A stretch of 64,000 nucleotides of DNA from Marinilactibacillus sp036039175 (GTDB taxonomy: Bacteria > Bacillota > Bacilli > Lactobacillales > Carnobacteriaceae_A): contig NZ_JAYXKP010000003.1 of NCBI RefSeq assembly GCF_036039175.1, positions 62,001 to 126,000 on the forward strand, in the 5' to 3' direction. Below the pieces are notes generated by a model. That model made no database searches. It was not told where the DNA came from and saw only the letters and a program-made list of their open reading frames with translations. The position numbers and the translations under genes are program-made. Shown here one piece after another: positions 44,019 to 52,787 of this stretch. Position 1 is the stretch's first letter. Each line of letters starts with the position of its first letter.

Positions 44019-45506
44019 TTATTGGTTTGGAATCCTTAAGGTTTCTAAATGTTTTCCAATATGTTCAGTCAGTGTTCGTCTATATTCTTCTTCACGTTCT
44101 TTCATTTTCTCAAAGAAGATGTTCTTGAATAGTGGCTGTCCTTCATTCGTTTCTGCTGTCAGTAATACGCCGTAAGTCACATGTAGAACTTGTCTGGCAT
44201 TACGGTCGTTCAAATATTCTGGAAGTTCTGCATCATTCACTTTATCTAATCCAGGAATGCCTGACAGATCTGGCGTAATATGATAATATTTCTGAGCTTC
44301 TGGGAAATGTTCAAAAGCATAGCTGTGCATTTTTCGGTACAGTTCAGGTTCAGTTTGCGCCAGTACCCGCATAGCTTCCAACCAGTTCGTTCCTGCTGTT
44401 TTCAAATGGAACAGTCCTTCAGTATGGTTACCGATAATTGGGAATACAGAGAATTTATCACTACCTGAATGAATACTGATTTTATAGTCTAATGTCTTGG
44501 CAATTTCAGCGTGTTGTTTGAAGTCCGCTTCAAATTGATCCAGCTCTCCCATGTAGTCAACACCCTTTTGAAATTCTCCTATAAACCTTGGTGCCAAGCT
44601 ATTCACTTTCACGCCTCGCTCTGCCAGTTCATTGGCTACGAAGAAATGCGAAGCTGGGCTCGTTACTGTCTCTGTCTCATCGATCGATAATTCAAAATCA
44701 ATTTCCTGATTTGCTTTCTGTACATATTCATCGAAAACAAACACTGTGAAATCCAAGGCTTTTTTATACAATAGTACATTGAACATCAAGGCTTCTTTTG
44801 AAAAAGAGAGGTCAAAGCTATGGATATGGAACGTTTGATCTAAATAACGTTTTTCGTATCCTGTACGCTCATCTTCTGGAAGTTCATCGTAATGTGCTTG
44901 AACTTCTTCTTTTGTATAATTGGCTACTGCATTTTCAATGTGATCGGAACAGTCCAGCGTCAGCATCGTCATACCCGCATCCAGTGCACGCTTGATATCG
45001 GCTTCTTCTTTCAGATGATCCCCATCTGCACCAAATCCATCTTGATAATCTTCTTGAAATACTGCGTAACTTGCTGCATCTACGATATCATCAATCGTTC
45101 GGTCCATCAGTGTCAGTTCTCGTATACTTTGTTGTGCAAGAATCGGCTTCGCTTTTTTGTCTCTGATTGCTGAGATATGTCCTGGAGAAGCTAATCCCAG
45201 GCGATCCCCTAATCCAATTGTGGTTACTTTGTTGCCAAAGGCTTTCGGTACTGTCCAGTCGAAGTACTTGTTCAGAACTAAACGGTTTTGGTAGTTTGTC
45301 GGACACAGTTTGATCTGTTCTGAAATCATTTCGCCTTCAAGCTGGTCCAATACAGATTGCTTTCCTGACACCAGTAGTTTTTTCTCTAACCCCTCTTTTA
45401 CCATTGCCCATTCACTGTCTTCTAATTGTTTAAACGAGCGTTCGTAAAGTGTATATGCTGGTTTCGTATTCAAAAGTTCTCTGAGCGTTCCTTCTTTGAT
45501 CTTCAT
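44019..45506 (-). CDS. uxaE: Tagaturonate/fructuronate epimerase
   Basis: 495-aa protein matching the UxaE family, which interconverts D-tagaturonate and D-fructuronate. Recognisable stretches are NRLVLNKYFDWTVPKAFG, TIGLGDRLGLASPGHI, AGMTMLTLDCSDHIENAV, FELSIDETETVTSP and KISIHSGSDKFSVFP; conserved Asp, Glu and His residues in these are likely metal ligands. Known logic: this lets galacturonate enter the mannonate branch, so no tagaturonate reductase or altronate dehydratase is needed. Neither is found in the window, which fits. Located between udh-like and uxaC genes. Confidence 0.88.
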   Translation of the reverse strand: MKIKEGTLRELLNTKPAYTLYERSFKQLEDSEWAMVKEGLEKKLLVSGKQSVLDQLEGEMISEQIKLCPTNYQNRLVLNKYFDWTVPKAFGNKVTTIGLGDRLGLASPGHISAIRDKKAKPILAQQSIRELTLMDRTIDDIVDAASYAVFQEDYQDGFGADGDHLKEEADIKRALDAGMTMLTLDCSDHIENAVANYTKEEVQAHYDELPEDERTGYEKRYLDQTFHIHSFDLSFSKEALMFNVLLYKKALDFTVFVFDEYVQKANQEIDFELSIDETETVTSPASHFFVANELAERGVKVNSLAPRFIGEFQKGVDYMGELDQFEADFKQHAEIAKTLDYKISIHSGSDKFSVFPIIGNHTEGLFHLKTAGTNWLEAMRVLAQTEPELYRKMHSYAFEHFPEAQKYYHITPDLSGIPGLDKVNDAELPEYLNDRNARQVLHVTYGVLLTAETNEGQPLFKNIFFEKMKEREEEYRRTLTEHIGKHLETLRIPNQ

Positions 45507-45523
45507 CTTTTACCTCCAATGTT

Positions 45524-46312
45524 TTATTTGATGTTTCCTATATTATCTGTAATTTTTTCAAACAAACCATATTGTTCAAAAGCATTGTCTTGAGGTTCAT
45601 ATTGAATCGTTTCACGCGCTTCCTGAATATCTAGTCGTTTATAGGTATTATCTGAAACACCGTTCACTAGTAAAAATGGTTTTTTCAAGGAAGCATTCAG
45701 ACATCGATCTACTAGATGACACATATCTCTAGGCGATAGATACTTGATCAAATTTTCTAGCGTTTCACTTTCCCCTTCTATACCATCAAAACCACCGATC
45801 CTTATTCCAATAAATGTCTTTTGATGCTTAAAGGCAAAATGACTCGCCAGCACTTCCGCATAGACTTTGGATACACCATATAAATCTGCCGGTCTTGGGA
45901 TCATATCTACGTTAACTTGTGTGTCTAGAGGATACCCTCCGACCGCATGAATGGAACTCGCGAAAATGACTCGCTCAACGCTCTTTGTTTCTACTGCTTC
46001 TTTGAAAAGATTGAATGTCACTTTAAAGTTTGCATCCAACAGAGAATCATAAAAGTCTGCATCCGGCCTTGGATCTCCAGCTAAATGCACAACATAGTCG
46101 ATGTCTTTCAATAAATCTTTTGTTTGTTTTGGATCAGAAAGATTACACTCAACCTTTTTCACCTTATTGCTTAGGTCTTTGTCTAATTCAGATAAATCTT
46201 TATCCACAACGACCAAGTGATAGGTATCAGCTAAATGTGGGGTTAGTACTTTTCCGATTTGTCCTGTTGCACCCGTAAGCATTAAAGTCTGTTTCTGAAC
46301 TTGCTCACTCAC
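45524..46312 (-). CDS. Uronate dehydrogenase-like NAD-dependent epimerase/dehydratase-fold protein
   Basis: 262-aa extended-SDR protein. NAD motif LTGATGQIGKVL at 12-23, catalytic triad region with FASSIHAVGG (Ser) and DLYGVSKVYAE (Tyr/Lys) near 142-150, and IRIGGFDG substrate loop, like uronate dehydrogenases that oxidise galacturonate or glucuronate to aldarolactones. If that reaction occurs, it would be an oxidative alternative to the isomerase route, but no aldarate dehydratase is present, so the substrate may be different. 18 bases from uxaE and from GH43. Confidence 0.8.
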   Translation of the reverse strand: MSEQVQKQTLMLTGATGQIGKVLTPHLADTYHLVVVDKDLSELDKDLSNKVKKVECNLSDPKQTKDLLKDIDYVVHLAGDPRPDADFYDSLLDANFKVTFNLFKEAVETKSVERVIFASSIHAVGGYPLDTQVNVDMIPRPADLYGVSKVYAEVLASHFAFKHQKTFIGIRIGGFDGIEGESETLENLIKYLSPRDMCHLVDRCLNASLKKPFLLVNGVSDNTYKRLDIQEARETIQYEPQDNAFEQYGLFEKITDNIGNIK

Positions 46313-46330
46313 AACTCTTCACCCTCTCTT

Positions 46331-47902
46331 TTAGTCTTTGCCTTCATAAACAAAATAATCAAAGTCCGCTGAACATCCTTGGAATTGATTCATATCCTGA
46401 CAAGATAAGGTAATAAAGTTTCCGGTGTAGCCTCCTGACAGGAAGGAAATGTCTTTATCGGAACTGAATGCTTGTGGCTCGGAATCATCTGCTGTTTGAT
46501 AATAAAATTGTGCACGTACCTGATCCACTTCAACTCTGAGTTTTACCGATTCGTTTTCTGGTAACTCCACAATGTCTTCCAGCAATTGAAAACTTCCTTC
46601 AACTGATTGCATCATCCGCAAGACTTTTCCGGAGTGTTCGTCATAAGTCACATAAGCATACAAGTATGTCTCCGCACTTAAGTAGAGCGCCATGCCCGCC
46701 ATTTGCATATAATGTTTTGGTTCAAAATCCATACTTGTCTCCGCTGTGAATTCGAAATTTTCCTGTCTTTTTCCGATCATATGCTGATCAAACAAACTTT
46801 GAAGAGATTCTCCAGATTTCATATGCAATTTCCCTGAATGAACCTTCTGTGATAACCAAGATTCATCAGCTGGAATTCGAAGTGTGTTCCATTCTTTATT
46901 CAATTTTTCGGAATCAAAGACGTCTTTGAATAGTCTAGAAGTACTCTGCTCAACTTCTCCAGTATATTTTTCTGGAACAGGTACTTGAACAGCTGGAAGT
47001 TTTCCTCCGTGTTCTAAACGCAACCAGTCCGAATTATCCCAGTAAACTTTTTGTATAGACGTTTCTCTTCCTAAAATAGGATATTTCCCGTCAATTAGTC
47101 TTGTTGCCAGATGAACCATATACCACTCATCTTCTTTTGTTTTGATCAGACTGCCATGTCCTGACTGCTGAAGTGGCCAGTCTGGATGGTCACTCGATGT
47201 CATCATCGGGAAATGCGGATCCACTTCATAAGGTCCTTCGATGTTTTTTGATCGAGCTACTGTAACCGAATGATTGATACCTGTCCCTCCTTCGGCCGTT
47301 ATCAGATAGTAATAGGCTCCTAATTTGTAGATATGAGGTGCTTCTGTTTTCTTTAGATGGGTACAGTCAAATATTTTCTTAAAATCTCCTGTCAGGTGTT
47401 TTTTCACAGGATCATATTCTTGCAAAACAATACCACTTGATTTGTTGGAAGTTGTCATTCGGTAATCCCACAAAGCATTGAGTATCCACTTGCGTCCGTC
47501 TTCATCATGATAAAGTGAAGGATCAAAACCAGATCCGTTCAAATAAATCGGCTCACTCCAAGGTCCATTGATGTCCGTTGCTGTAATCAAATAATTTCGA
47601 CAATCTTTGAACGGTCGGTTCGTACTTTTAACATCCGTATAAACAAGGTAAAACGTACCTTCTGAGAAACTGATTTGTGGTGCCCAAATACTACAATTCA
47701 ATGGATTTCCTCTCAGATCGCACTGATTTGTCAAAATATCTGTTTCATGTGTCCAGTTCACTAAATCTTCTGAACAATAGACACGAACGCCTGGTAGCCA
47801 TTCGAAAGACGAGACAGCTATGTAGTACTTACCATTCGCTTCTGTGACACTAGGATCCGGGTTGAATCCTTTTAGGATTGGATTTTGTATGGTCTGTTTC
47901 AT
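46331..47902 (-). CDS. GH43 glycosidase (beta-xylosidase/alpha-L-arabinofuranosidase type)
   Basis: 523-aa family 43 enzyme: a five-bladed propeller (about 1-310), then a C-terminal beta-sandwich (about 325-520) as in XynB-type enzymes. Catalytic triad: Asp16 (FNPDPSV), Asp127 (GSGFDPSL) and Glu187 (KKTEAPHIYK). No signal peptide, so it trims imported oligosaccharides, probably arabinose or xylose side chains of pectin. Start at ATG 47902 after GTGGAGGTTAGC; the GTG four codons earlier is part of the ribosome site. It follows the DUF4064 gene. Confidence 0.9.
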   Translation of the reverse strand: MKQTIQNPILKGFNPDPSVTEANGKYYIAVSSFEWLPGVRVYCSEDLVNWTHETDILTNQCDLRGNPLNCSIWAPQISFSEGTFYLVYTDVKSTNRPFKDCRNYLITATDINGPWSEPIYLNGSGFDPSLYHDEDGRKWILNALWDYRMTTSNKSSGIVLQEYDPVKKHLTGDFKKIFDCTHLKKTEAPHIYKLGAYYYLITAEGGTGINHSVTVARSKNIEGPYEVDPHFPMMTSSDHPDWPLQQSGHGSLIKTKEDEWYMVHLATRLIDGKYPILGRETSIQKVYWDNSDWLRLEHGGKLPAVQVPVPEKYTGEVEQSTSRLFKDVFDSEKLNKEWNTLRIPADESWLSQKVHSGKLHMKSGESLQSLFDQHMIGKRQENFEFTAETSMDFEPKHYMQMAGMALYLSAETYLYAYVTYDEHSGKVLRMMQSVEGSFQLLEDIVELPENESVKLRVEVDQVRAQFYYQTADDSEPQAFSSDKDISFLSGGYTGNFITLSCQDMNQFQGCSADFDYFVYEGKD

Positions 47903-47913
47903 GCTAACCTCCA

Positions 47914-48351
47914 CTAAGATTGTGTTACGCTCTCTGGTTCATTTGATAAGTGTTTTCTGATAAAAGATAAAAGCGCTGAAGTAAATAAGAGAAAAGCGAA
48001 CATAAAACCCAGTCCTTGTGTTCCAATTAGGAGGCATATTCCAGAGACAGCGTAAAAAGAACCGGCCAATTTAGGCTTTTTATTTTTGATGATTAGTACC
48101 GTAGCTGCCGCAAGGCTTGCTGCCATCAAGAACAAAAAAATCCCCATCCAGTTTGAAAACTGCGTCATCAATTCATACGCTTCATCGACTCCACTAAAAC
48201 GCTCAACATCTGGTAATAATGGAAATAACGTCTGTTCAAAAACATCTCTATCTGTGGAGAGCATCGTTGCTGAAAATCCTCCAAATATAATGATTGAAAG
48301 GACTCCACCAATCATCCCGATAATCGCTTCCGCTTTTCTCCTCATCTTCAA
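47914..48351 (-). CDS. DUF4064-like small membrane protein
   Basis: 145-aa protein with four predicted hydrophobic spans (about 9-30, 68-88, 95-113, 116-135) and a soluble-looking segment of about 35 residues between the first two. Pattern and start (MRRKAEAIIGMIGGVLSIIIFGG) resemble DUF4064 proteins. Function unknown. It sits inside the pectin operon, overlapping the pectinesterase by four bases (ATGA), so it is co-expressed with it. A role at the membrane during uptake is only a guess. Confidence 0.75.
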   Translation of the reverse strand: MKMRRKAEAIIGMIGGVLSIIIFGGFSATMLSTDRDVFEQTLFPLLPDVERFSGVDEAYELMTQFSNWMGIFLFLMAASLAAATVLIIKNKKPKLAGSFYAVSGICLLIGTQGLGFMFAFLLFTSALLSFIRKHLSNEPESVTQS

Positions 48352-49325
48352 ATCCCTTTCTCTTCTACTCTTTTATAAAATGTATGATCGAATAGATCCG
48401 ACAGTTTTAGTACATGATCCACCGATTCCGACGCTGTATACCAACTGTCTTTCTTCTTTATCTTTGTTTGATTCTGGATTGTTCCGTATTCTTCAAATCT
48501 AGCCGTTTCTCTATTTTCTGGTTTTCCCCAGTCATGCCACCTGTCTATGTGGATGTGACCAGACATATAGCATTGCTGGAAGCGGACGTGAGCATGCGGT
48601 CGCCACGGACGTCCTAGATAAACTTGGGAACTACCCGCTTCTGCAATAAGAAAGCACTCATTGAATACAAAACCAAAGGCTTGCTTCTCTGGTGTGGATG
48701 CAGCTGTAATATAGCTCTCTTTGCCTGAATCTCTGTTCTTACTTTTAATCACGCATCGATCAAAATAGGCTGTTGCCCCTCCAAAGATGAAATCAACGGT
48801 GCCTTCAATTTCACACTGAGAAAAGACTTGTCTATACTGTTCATAGGCAATTCTTTTCCCTTGAAAGGCAGAACCATCTTTTCTAGCACTGGGAAGATGC
48901 GGACAAAACAAAGTGTCTTGATGAGCTTTTAACTGACAATTTTTGAAGGTACTTGTGTCACAATTTGCATACAGGGCAAGTGCTTGGCCTACGACTTCAC
49001 CTTGCCCTGCTGTGTTTTCTAGCGTAAGATTTTCCAGATGGATATCTGTTCCTTCGAGATGCACTGTGGCCGTTTCAAAAGTCCCGATTTCCATTCCACT
49101 TGAATCTTTTTGCCTTGCATAAGCATTGTATTTGATTACGACATGTCCAATTCCGATCAATCTGATTTTTGAAAGAGTCATAGTGACTCGCTCTTCATAT
49201 ACTCCGTCAAGAATATACATCGTAGTCCAGCTATCCGTTTTTGGTAATTTTTCTAGGTATTCAACGGCTGACTGGATTGTTTGAAAGTCACAGAAATCTT
49301 GCTTTCCTATTATCACTCCACTCAC
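48348..49325 (-). CDS. Pectin methylesterase (CE8), cytoplasmic
   Basis: 325-aa right-handed beta-helix esterase removing methyl groups from galacturonate residues. The family triad is visible: Asp137 in AHQDTLF, Asp178 in VDFIFGG, Arg239 in YLGRPWRP. Most pectinesterases are secreted; this one starts MSGVIIGKQDFCDFQTI with no signal peptide, so it must act on imported oligogalacturonides. Four bases overlap with the DUF4064 gene, and it ends up between a hydrolase gene and that gene in the operon. Confidence 0.92.
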   Translation of the reverse strand: MSGVIIGKQDFCDFQTIQSAVEYLEKLPKTDSWTTMYILDGVYEERVTMTLSKIRLIGIGHVVIKYNAYARQKDSSGMEIGTFETATVHLEGTDIHLENLTLENTAGQGEVVGQALALYANCDTSTFKNCQLKAHQDTLFCPHLPSARKDGSAFQGKRIAYEQYRQVFSQCEIEGTVDFIFGGATAYFDRCVIKSKNRDSGKESYITAASTPEKQAFGFVFNECFLIAEAGSSQVYLGRPWRPHAHVRFQQCYMSGHIHIDRWHDWGKPENRETARFEEYGTIQNQTKIKKKDSWYTASESVDHVLKLSDLFDHTFYKRVEEKGI

Positions 49326-49328
49326 ATC

Positions 49329-50219
49329 CTATAAATGTTTCTGTATATATGGCACCCATCTCGATCTCATGTGGGCCGTTTCCTGGTGACCACCAGTGGA
49401 AACAATCTGTTCAAAACTTCCTGTGATGTTTTGTTCGAAACACACTTTTTCAATACCATCTCTCAATTTTTCCACTCCTTGAATTGGACATAGCGGATCA
49501 TCTTTGCCAACAAGCGATAGCCTATTTCTAGGTAATATCAGCTGTTGAACGGTTGAAGTCGAAAAGGTTGAAAGCAAGTTTGGTACATAACTGTAGAAGC
49601 CGTGCTTGTCTAGTAGTCTTTGTTCAATTAAAGTTTCTAAATCAACTTGTGCGGCGATATCAACAGTTACCTTGATTCTTTCATCCATTGCACTTAGCCA
49701 CCAAGACATTAAACCGCCCATTGACATGCCTATCGTGGCAAGCCTTTGGGTATCTACATCAGAGCGTGTCTCCAAATAATCAAGGGCATGAATAGTATCG
49801 TAAAGCATCATTCCCCATAAAACTCTGCCTCTAATCAGCATTTCTTTGAACAGTTCACTTTCTTTTTTCCCACTTCGTTCACCAAAACCCCATGCGTCAA
49901 TGGCCAGCACCCCGTAGCCCATCCTAGTGAGTTCCTCAGCAAAAGGGCGTTCTTGGAGATAACCGTTCCCTTTGATCACCTCTTCTTTCCCCAGTGCATA
50001 ATTCCCACCGTGAGAATGATTGTAAATGACCACGGGTAGTTTTCCGTTTACTTCTATCGGTTTGATAAAGTAAGCCGGAACACTTTCTATCCCGTTCAAC
50101 TCCAAAAGAAGCGTTTCAATCACATAATCCGGAGTAACCTCTTCGTTCACTTGAATGGACTGACTGATAGCTGATTCCGGTCGTTGACCAAGTAGTGAAA
50201 ATAACTTCTCCCTACTCAT
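49329..50219 (-). CDS. Alpha/beta hydrolase (dienelactone hydrolase/acetyl esterase-like)
   Basis: 296-aa cytoplasmic serine hydrolase. Oxyanion-hole segment YNHSHGGNYALG, nucleophile elbow GMSMGGLMSWW, Asp in GKDDPLCP and His in STGGHQETAH complete the catalytic set. In a pectin operon a carbohydrate esterase (acetyl or feruloyl) is the best guess; substrate unproven. I start at ATG 50219, which has GGGAA upstream and overlaps the GH28 stop by eight bases; the frame is open another 51 codons but those lie within the GH28 gene. Confidence 0.85.
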   Translation of the reverse strand: MSREKLFSLLGQRPESAISQSIQVNEEVTPDYVIETLLLELNGIESVPAYFIKPIEVNGKLPVVIYNHSHGGNYALGKEEVIKGNGYLQERPFAEELTRMGYGVLAIDAWGFGERSGKKESELFKEMLIRGRVLWGMMLYDTIHALDYLETRSDVDTQRLATIGMSMGGLMSWWLSAMDERIKVTVDIAAQVDLETLIEQRLLDKHGFYSYVPNLLSTFSTSTVQQLILPRNRLSLVGKDDPLCPIQGVEKLRDGIEKVCFEQNITGSFEQIVSTGGHQETAHMRSRWVPYIQKHL

Positions 50220-51555
50220 TTGTATTCCCGCTTGACTGGGTAGTGACAACGAGCTCTTCTTCTTTTTTTGTATTTTTGCTATAAGCACGATGGATTTCAA
50301 TATCTTGACAATTCTCCATATAAAAGGCAGGACCTTTATGATTTTCGATGGTAATATTTCTGAAGGAAGCATCTTTCACATTACCGATATAAAAACCTTG
50401 ATGCGTGACGGGTTCAATTCCAGTCATCATGGCGGGAACTCCTGGTTCTGCATCATCGGTCATGCTAATATCAATGTTTTCAAAAGTTATTTCTGATAGA
50501 TACTGTTCTGCTAAACCATATAGGAAACCAGCGGACGCTCGAACATTTCTAGCTGTAATATTTGCAAAATGAATCCGTCTGAATTTTGGCGTTTCTTCTG
50601 TAACGGGATAAGAATTTTTATCCCAGACGTATTTTTCTTTTCCTTTTGGTCCACAGAAGTAATACAGGTTCAAAATGAACGGAGACAAGACACTTTCCAT
50701 TACAATGTTACTGACTCGAATATCCTCAATCGTACCGCCTCTACCGCGACGAGATTTCAATCTGATGCCACGATCTGTTTCTTTGAATACACAGTTAGTG
50801 ATCACTACATTACGAATGTCTCCACTCATTTCACTGCCGAGGACTACACCACCATGTCCATGACTCATCGTACAATTTGTGATTGTAATATTTTCGCAGG
50901 CAATCTTTTCAGCAGCTTCTTCTGTCCCTGATTTGATCGCAATGCAATCATCTCCAACATCGATATTACAATTACTGATTCTAACGTTACTACAAGATTC
51001 AGGATCAATGCCATCTGTATTGGGCGAATCAGCAGGGTTCAGAATGGATACATTATCGATTGTGATATTTGAGCTTCTGATAGGGTTGATCGTCCAGCTT
51101 GGAGAATCTATCATCATGACATCTTTGATCGTAATACGAGAAGATTCTTCAAAACTGATCAGTTTCGGTCTTGGATACAGTAGCTCTTCTCTTCGGTTTC
51201 TGAATACGTCCCACCAGTCTGCTCCGTTTCCATCAAGCGTTCCACTGCCGGAAATCGTAACATTCTCTACGTTATCTCCGTAAACACAAGACATATACAC
51301 TTCTCGTGAAACACCCTCCCATCTTGATTTAACAACAGGATAGTCTTCTTGATTTGTACTGAATTTAAGTACCGCTCCTGGGGAAAGATGAAGCGTCATA
51401 TGACTATACAATCTGATGGACCCTGTTACATATGTTCCACTAGGAATCAGTATCGTACCGCCTCCGTCTTCTTTGGCAGCTTGGATTGCCTGATCTATTG
51501 CTTCTGTTACTAAAGTTCCATCATCTTTTGCGCCGAAATCTTTAATTGAATACAT
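50212..51555 (-). CDS. GH28 polygalacturonase, cytoplasmic
   Basis: 447-aa beta-helix glycosidase. Signature residues of family 28: NTDGID (Asn179, Asp181), GDDC (Asp202, Asp203), SHGHGG (His234) and RGIRLKS (Arg265, Lys267). No signal peptide, so it probably works as an exo-enzyme on imported oligogalacturonides or rhamnogalacturonides. ATG 51555 is chosen since AGAAGGTGA lies 9 bases upstream; an earlier ATG three codons up touches that site. Confidence 0.93.
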   Translation of the reverse strand: MYSIKDFGAKDDGTLVTEAIDQAIQAAKEDGGGTILIPSGTYVTGSIRLYSHMTLHLSPGAVLKFSTNQEDYPVVKSRWEGVSREVYMSCVYGDNVENVTISGSGTLDGNGADWWDVFRNRREELLYPRPKLISFEESSRITIKDVMMIDSPSWTINPIRSSNITIDNVSILNPADSPNTDGIDPESCSNVRISNCNIDVGDDCIAIKSGTEEAAEKIACENITITNCTMSHGHGGVVLGSEMSGDIRNVVITNCVFKETDRGIRLKSRRGRGGTIEDIRVSNIVMESVLSPFILNLYYFCGPKGKEKYVWDKNSYPVTEETPKFRRIHFANITARNVRASAGFLYGLAEQYLSEITFENIDISMTDDAEPGVPAMMTGIEPVTHQGFYIGNVKDASFRNITIENHKGPAFYMENCQDIEIHRAYSKNTKKEEELVVTTQSSGNTNE

Positions 51556-51571
51556 GATTTTCATTCACCTT

Positions 51572-52702
51572 CTAGTTAGATTTTGTAACTTTTTCATATT
51601 CATTCATCGCTTGAATAAAAGCACCTACAGCTTTGAAATCATTCATAATAACAGCTTCACTCATATAGTATGCAAAGGAACCGTCTCTTTGATCAGCGCC
51701 ACCTAGCCCTGCCACTTCACAGCATTTGTTTAAGTTCAGCCAACCTTCTTTTGTTGTAAGAACAAATTCGTCTAGAATACCTTCGTAAGCTTTTTCCATT
51801 GAATGAAACCATTTTTCTTCTTCAAGTAGACCAAGTCTTCTCCCTTTTGCTAAGGCATATAAAAACATGCACGAACCAGAAGATTCAAGATAATTCGGCT
51901 TACGGCCGCCCTTATCGATAATTTGATACCATGTCCCTGATTGATCTTGGTAACGAATGACACCTTCAAGCGTATCTCTGAAAATCCAGATTAGTTTTTC
52001 TTTATCTTCACTGTCTTCATCCAGTAATTCAATGACATCTGCTAGCGCCATCAGATACCAACCGAGTGACCGAGACCAATAATGTCTGGATAAACCAGTT
52101 TCTGGATCACACCATGGTTGTACCGCTTTTTCATCCCATGCATGATGTCTCAATTGAGTAACCGCCGAACGAGTATGCTCGTCACAGAGTTCAAACTGTT
52201 TGATCACGTCTGAGTAGTCCTGATCTTCGAACATCTTGATATATTCAAGATAAAAAGGTGAACTCATGTAAAGTCCGTCGAGCCAAATTTGATAAGGGTA
52301 TATTTTCTTATGCCAGAAAGCTCCTTCTGAAGTTCGGGGATGATCTGCTAGTTGATCTCTAAGACGTTCAGCTGCTTTTTTATATTTTTCTTGTTTTGTT
52401 TCTTTATAAAGGAACAGAAGAACTTTTCCATTGTTAATGAAGTCTATGTTGAATTTTTCTTTTTCATAATCTTTGATACTCCCATCTTCTCCGATGAAAT
52501 AATCCATTGTTTTCTGGATATAATCGAAATATTTCTGCTCATTTGTTTCTTTGTAGACTTTTTCCAATCCTTTTAACACGACGCCGTAATCGTAAGACCA
52601 TTTCCCACGATAGGGTCTTAATGCATACAGTTCTGGATAACGCTCAATGACAGTGTCTGCCATTTCAGTTGACCAGCTGATCGTTTCTTTTAACATGTAC
52701 AT
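51572..52702 (-). CDS. GH105 unsaturated rhamnogalacturonyl hydrolase (YteR/YesR type)
   Basis: 376-aa alpha/alpha-barrel enzyme that removes delta-4,5-unsaturated galacturonate from the end of lyase-produced oligosaccharides. Key segments: WSYDYGVVLKGLEKVY, KIYPYQIWLDGLYMSSPF (the Asp of WLDGLYM is the family's catalytic acid), RHHAWDE, SRSLGWYLMALADVIE and YLESSGSCMFLYAL. The start is ATG 52702 with GGAG 7 bases upstream; a longer open frame reaches toward the binding-protein gene but crosses a stem-loop. The product needs KduI/KduD to be used; neither is in the window. Confidence 0.9.
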   Translation of the reverse strand: MYMLKETISWSTEMADTVIERYPELYALRPYRGKWSYDYGVVLKGLEKVYKETNEQKYFDYIQKTMDYFIGEDGSIKDYEKEKFNIDFINNGKVLLFLYKETKQEKYKKAAERLRDQLADHPRTSEGAFWHKKIYPYQIWLDGLYMSSPFYLEYIKMFEDQDYSDVIKQFELCDEHTRSAVTQLRHHAWDEKAVQPWCDPETGLSRHYWSRSLGWYLMALADVIELLDEDSEDKEKLIWIFRDTLEGVIRYQDQSGTWYQIIDKGGRKPNYLESSGSCMFLYALAKGRRLGLLEEEKWFHSMEKAYEGILDEFVLTTKEGWLNLNKCCEVAGLGGADQRDGSFAYYMSEAVIMNDFKAVGAFIQAMNEYEKVTKSN

Positions 52703-52740
52703 CCGCCCACTCCTATACATTCTTTTTTTCCTAAGTATAA

Positions 52741-52775
52741 GCTTGTCCCCTTCTCTAAAGGAAAAGGGGATAAGC
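52741..52775 (-). other. Stem-loop between binding-protein and GH105 genes
   Basis: GCTTGTCCCCTT and AAGGGGATAAGC pair over 12 positions with one G-U and an 11-base loop. No T run follows on the minus strand, so it is unlikely to be a full terminator. A 3' stabiliser that raises binding-protein mRNA relative to downstream genes is plausible. Confidence 0.6.
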
Positions 52776-52787
52776 CTGTACGTGAAT

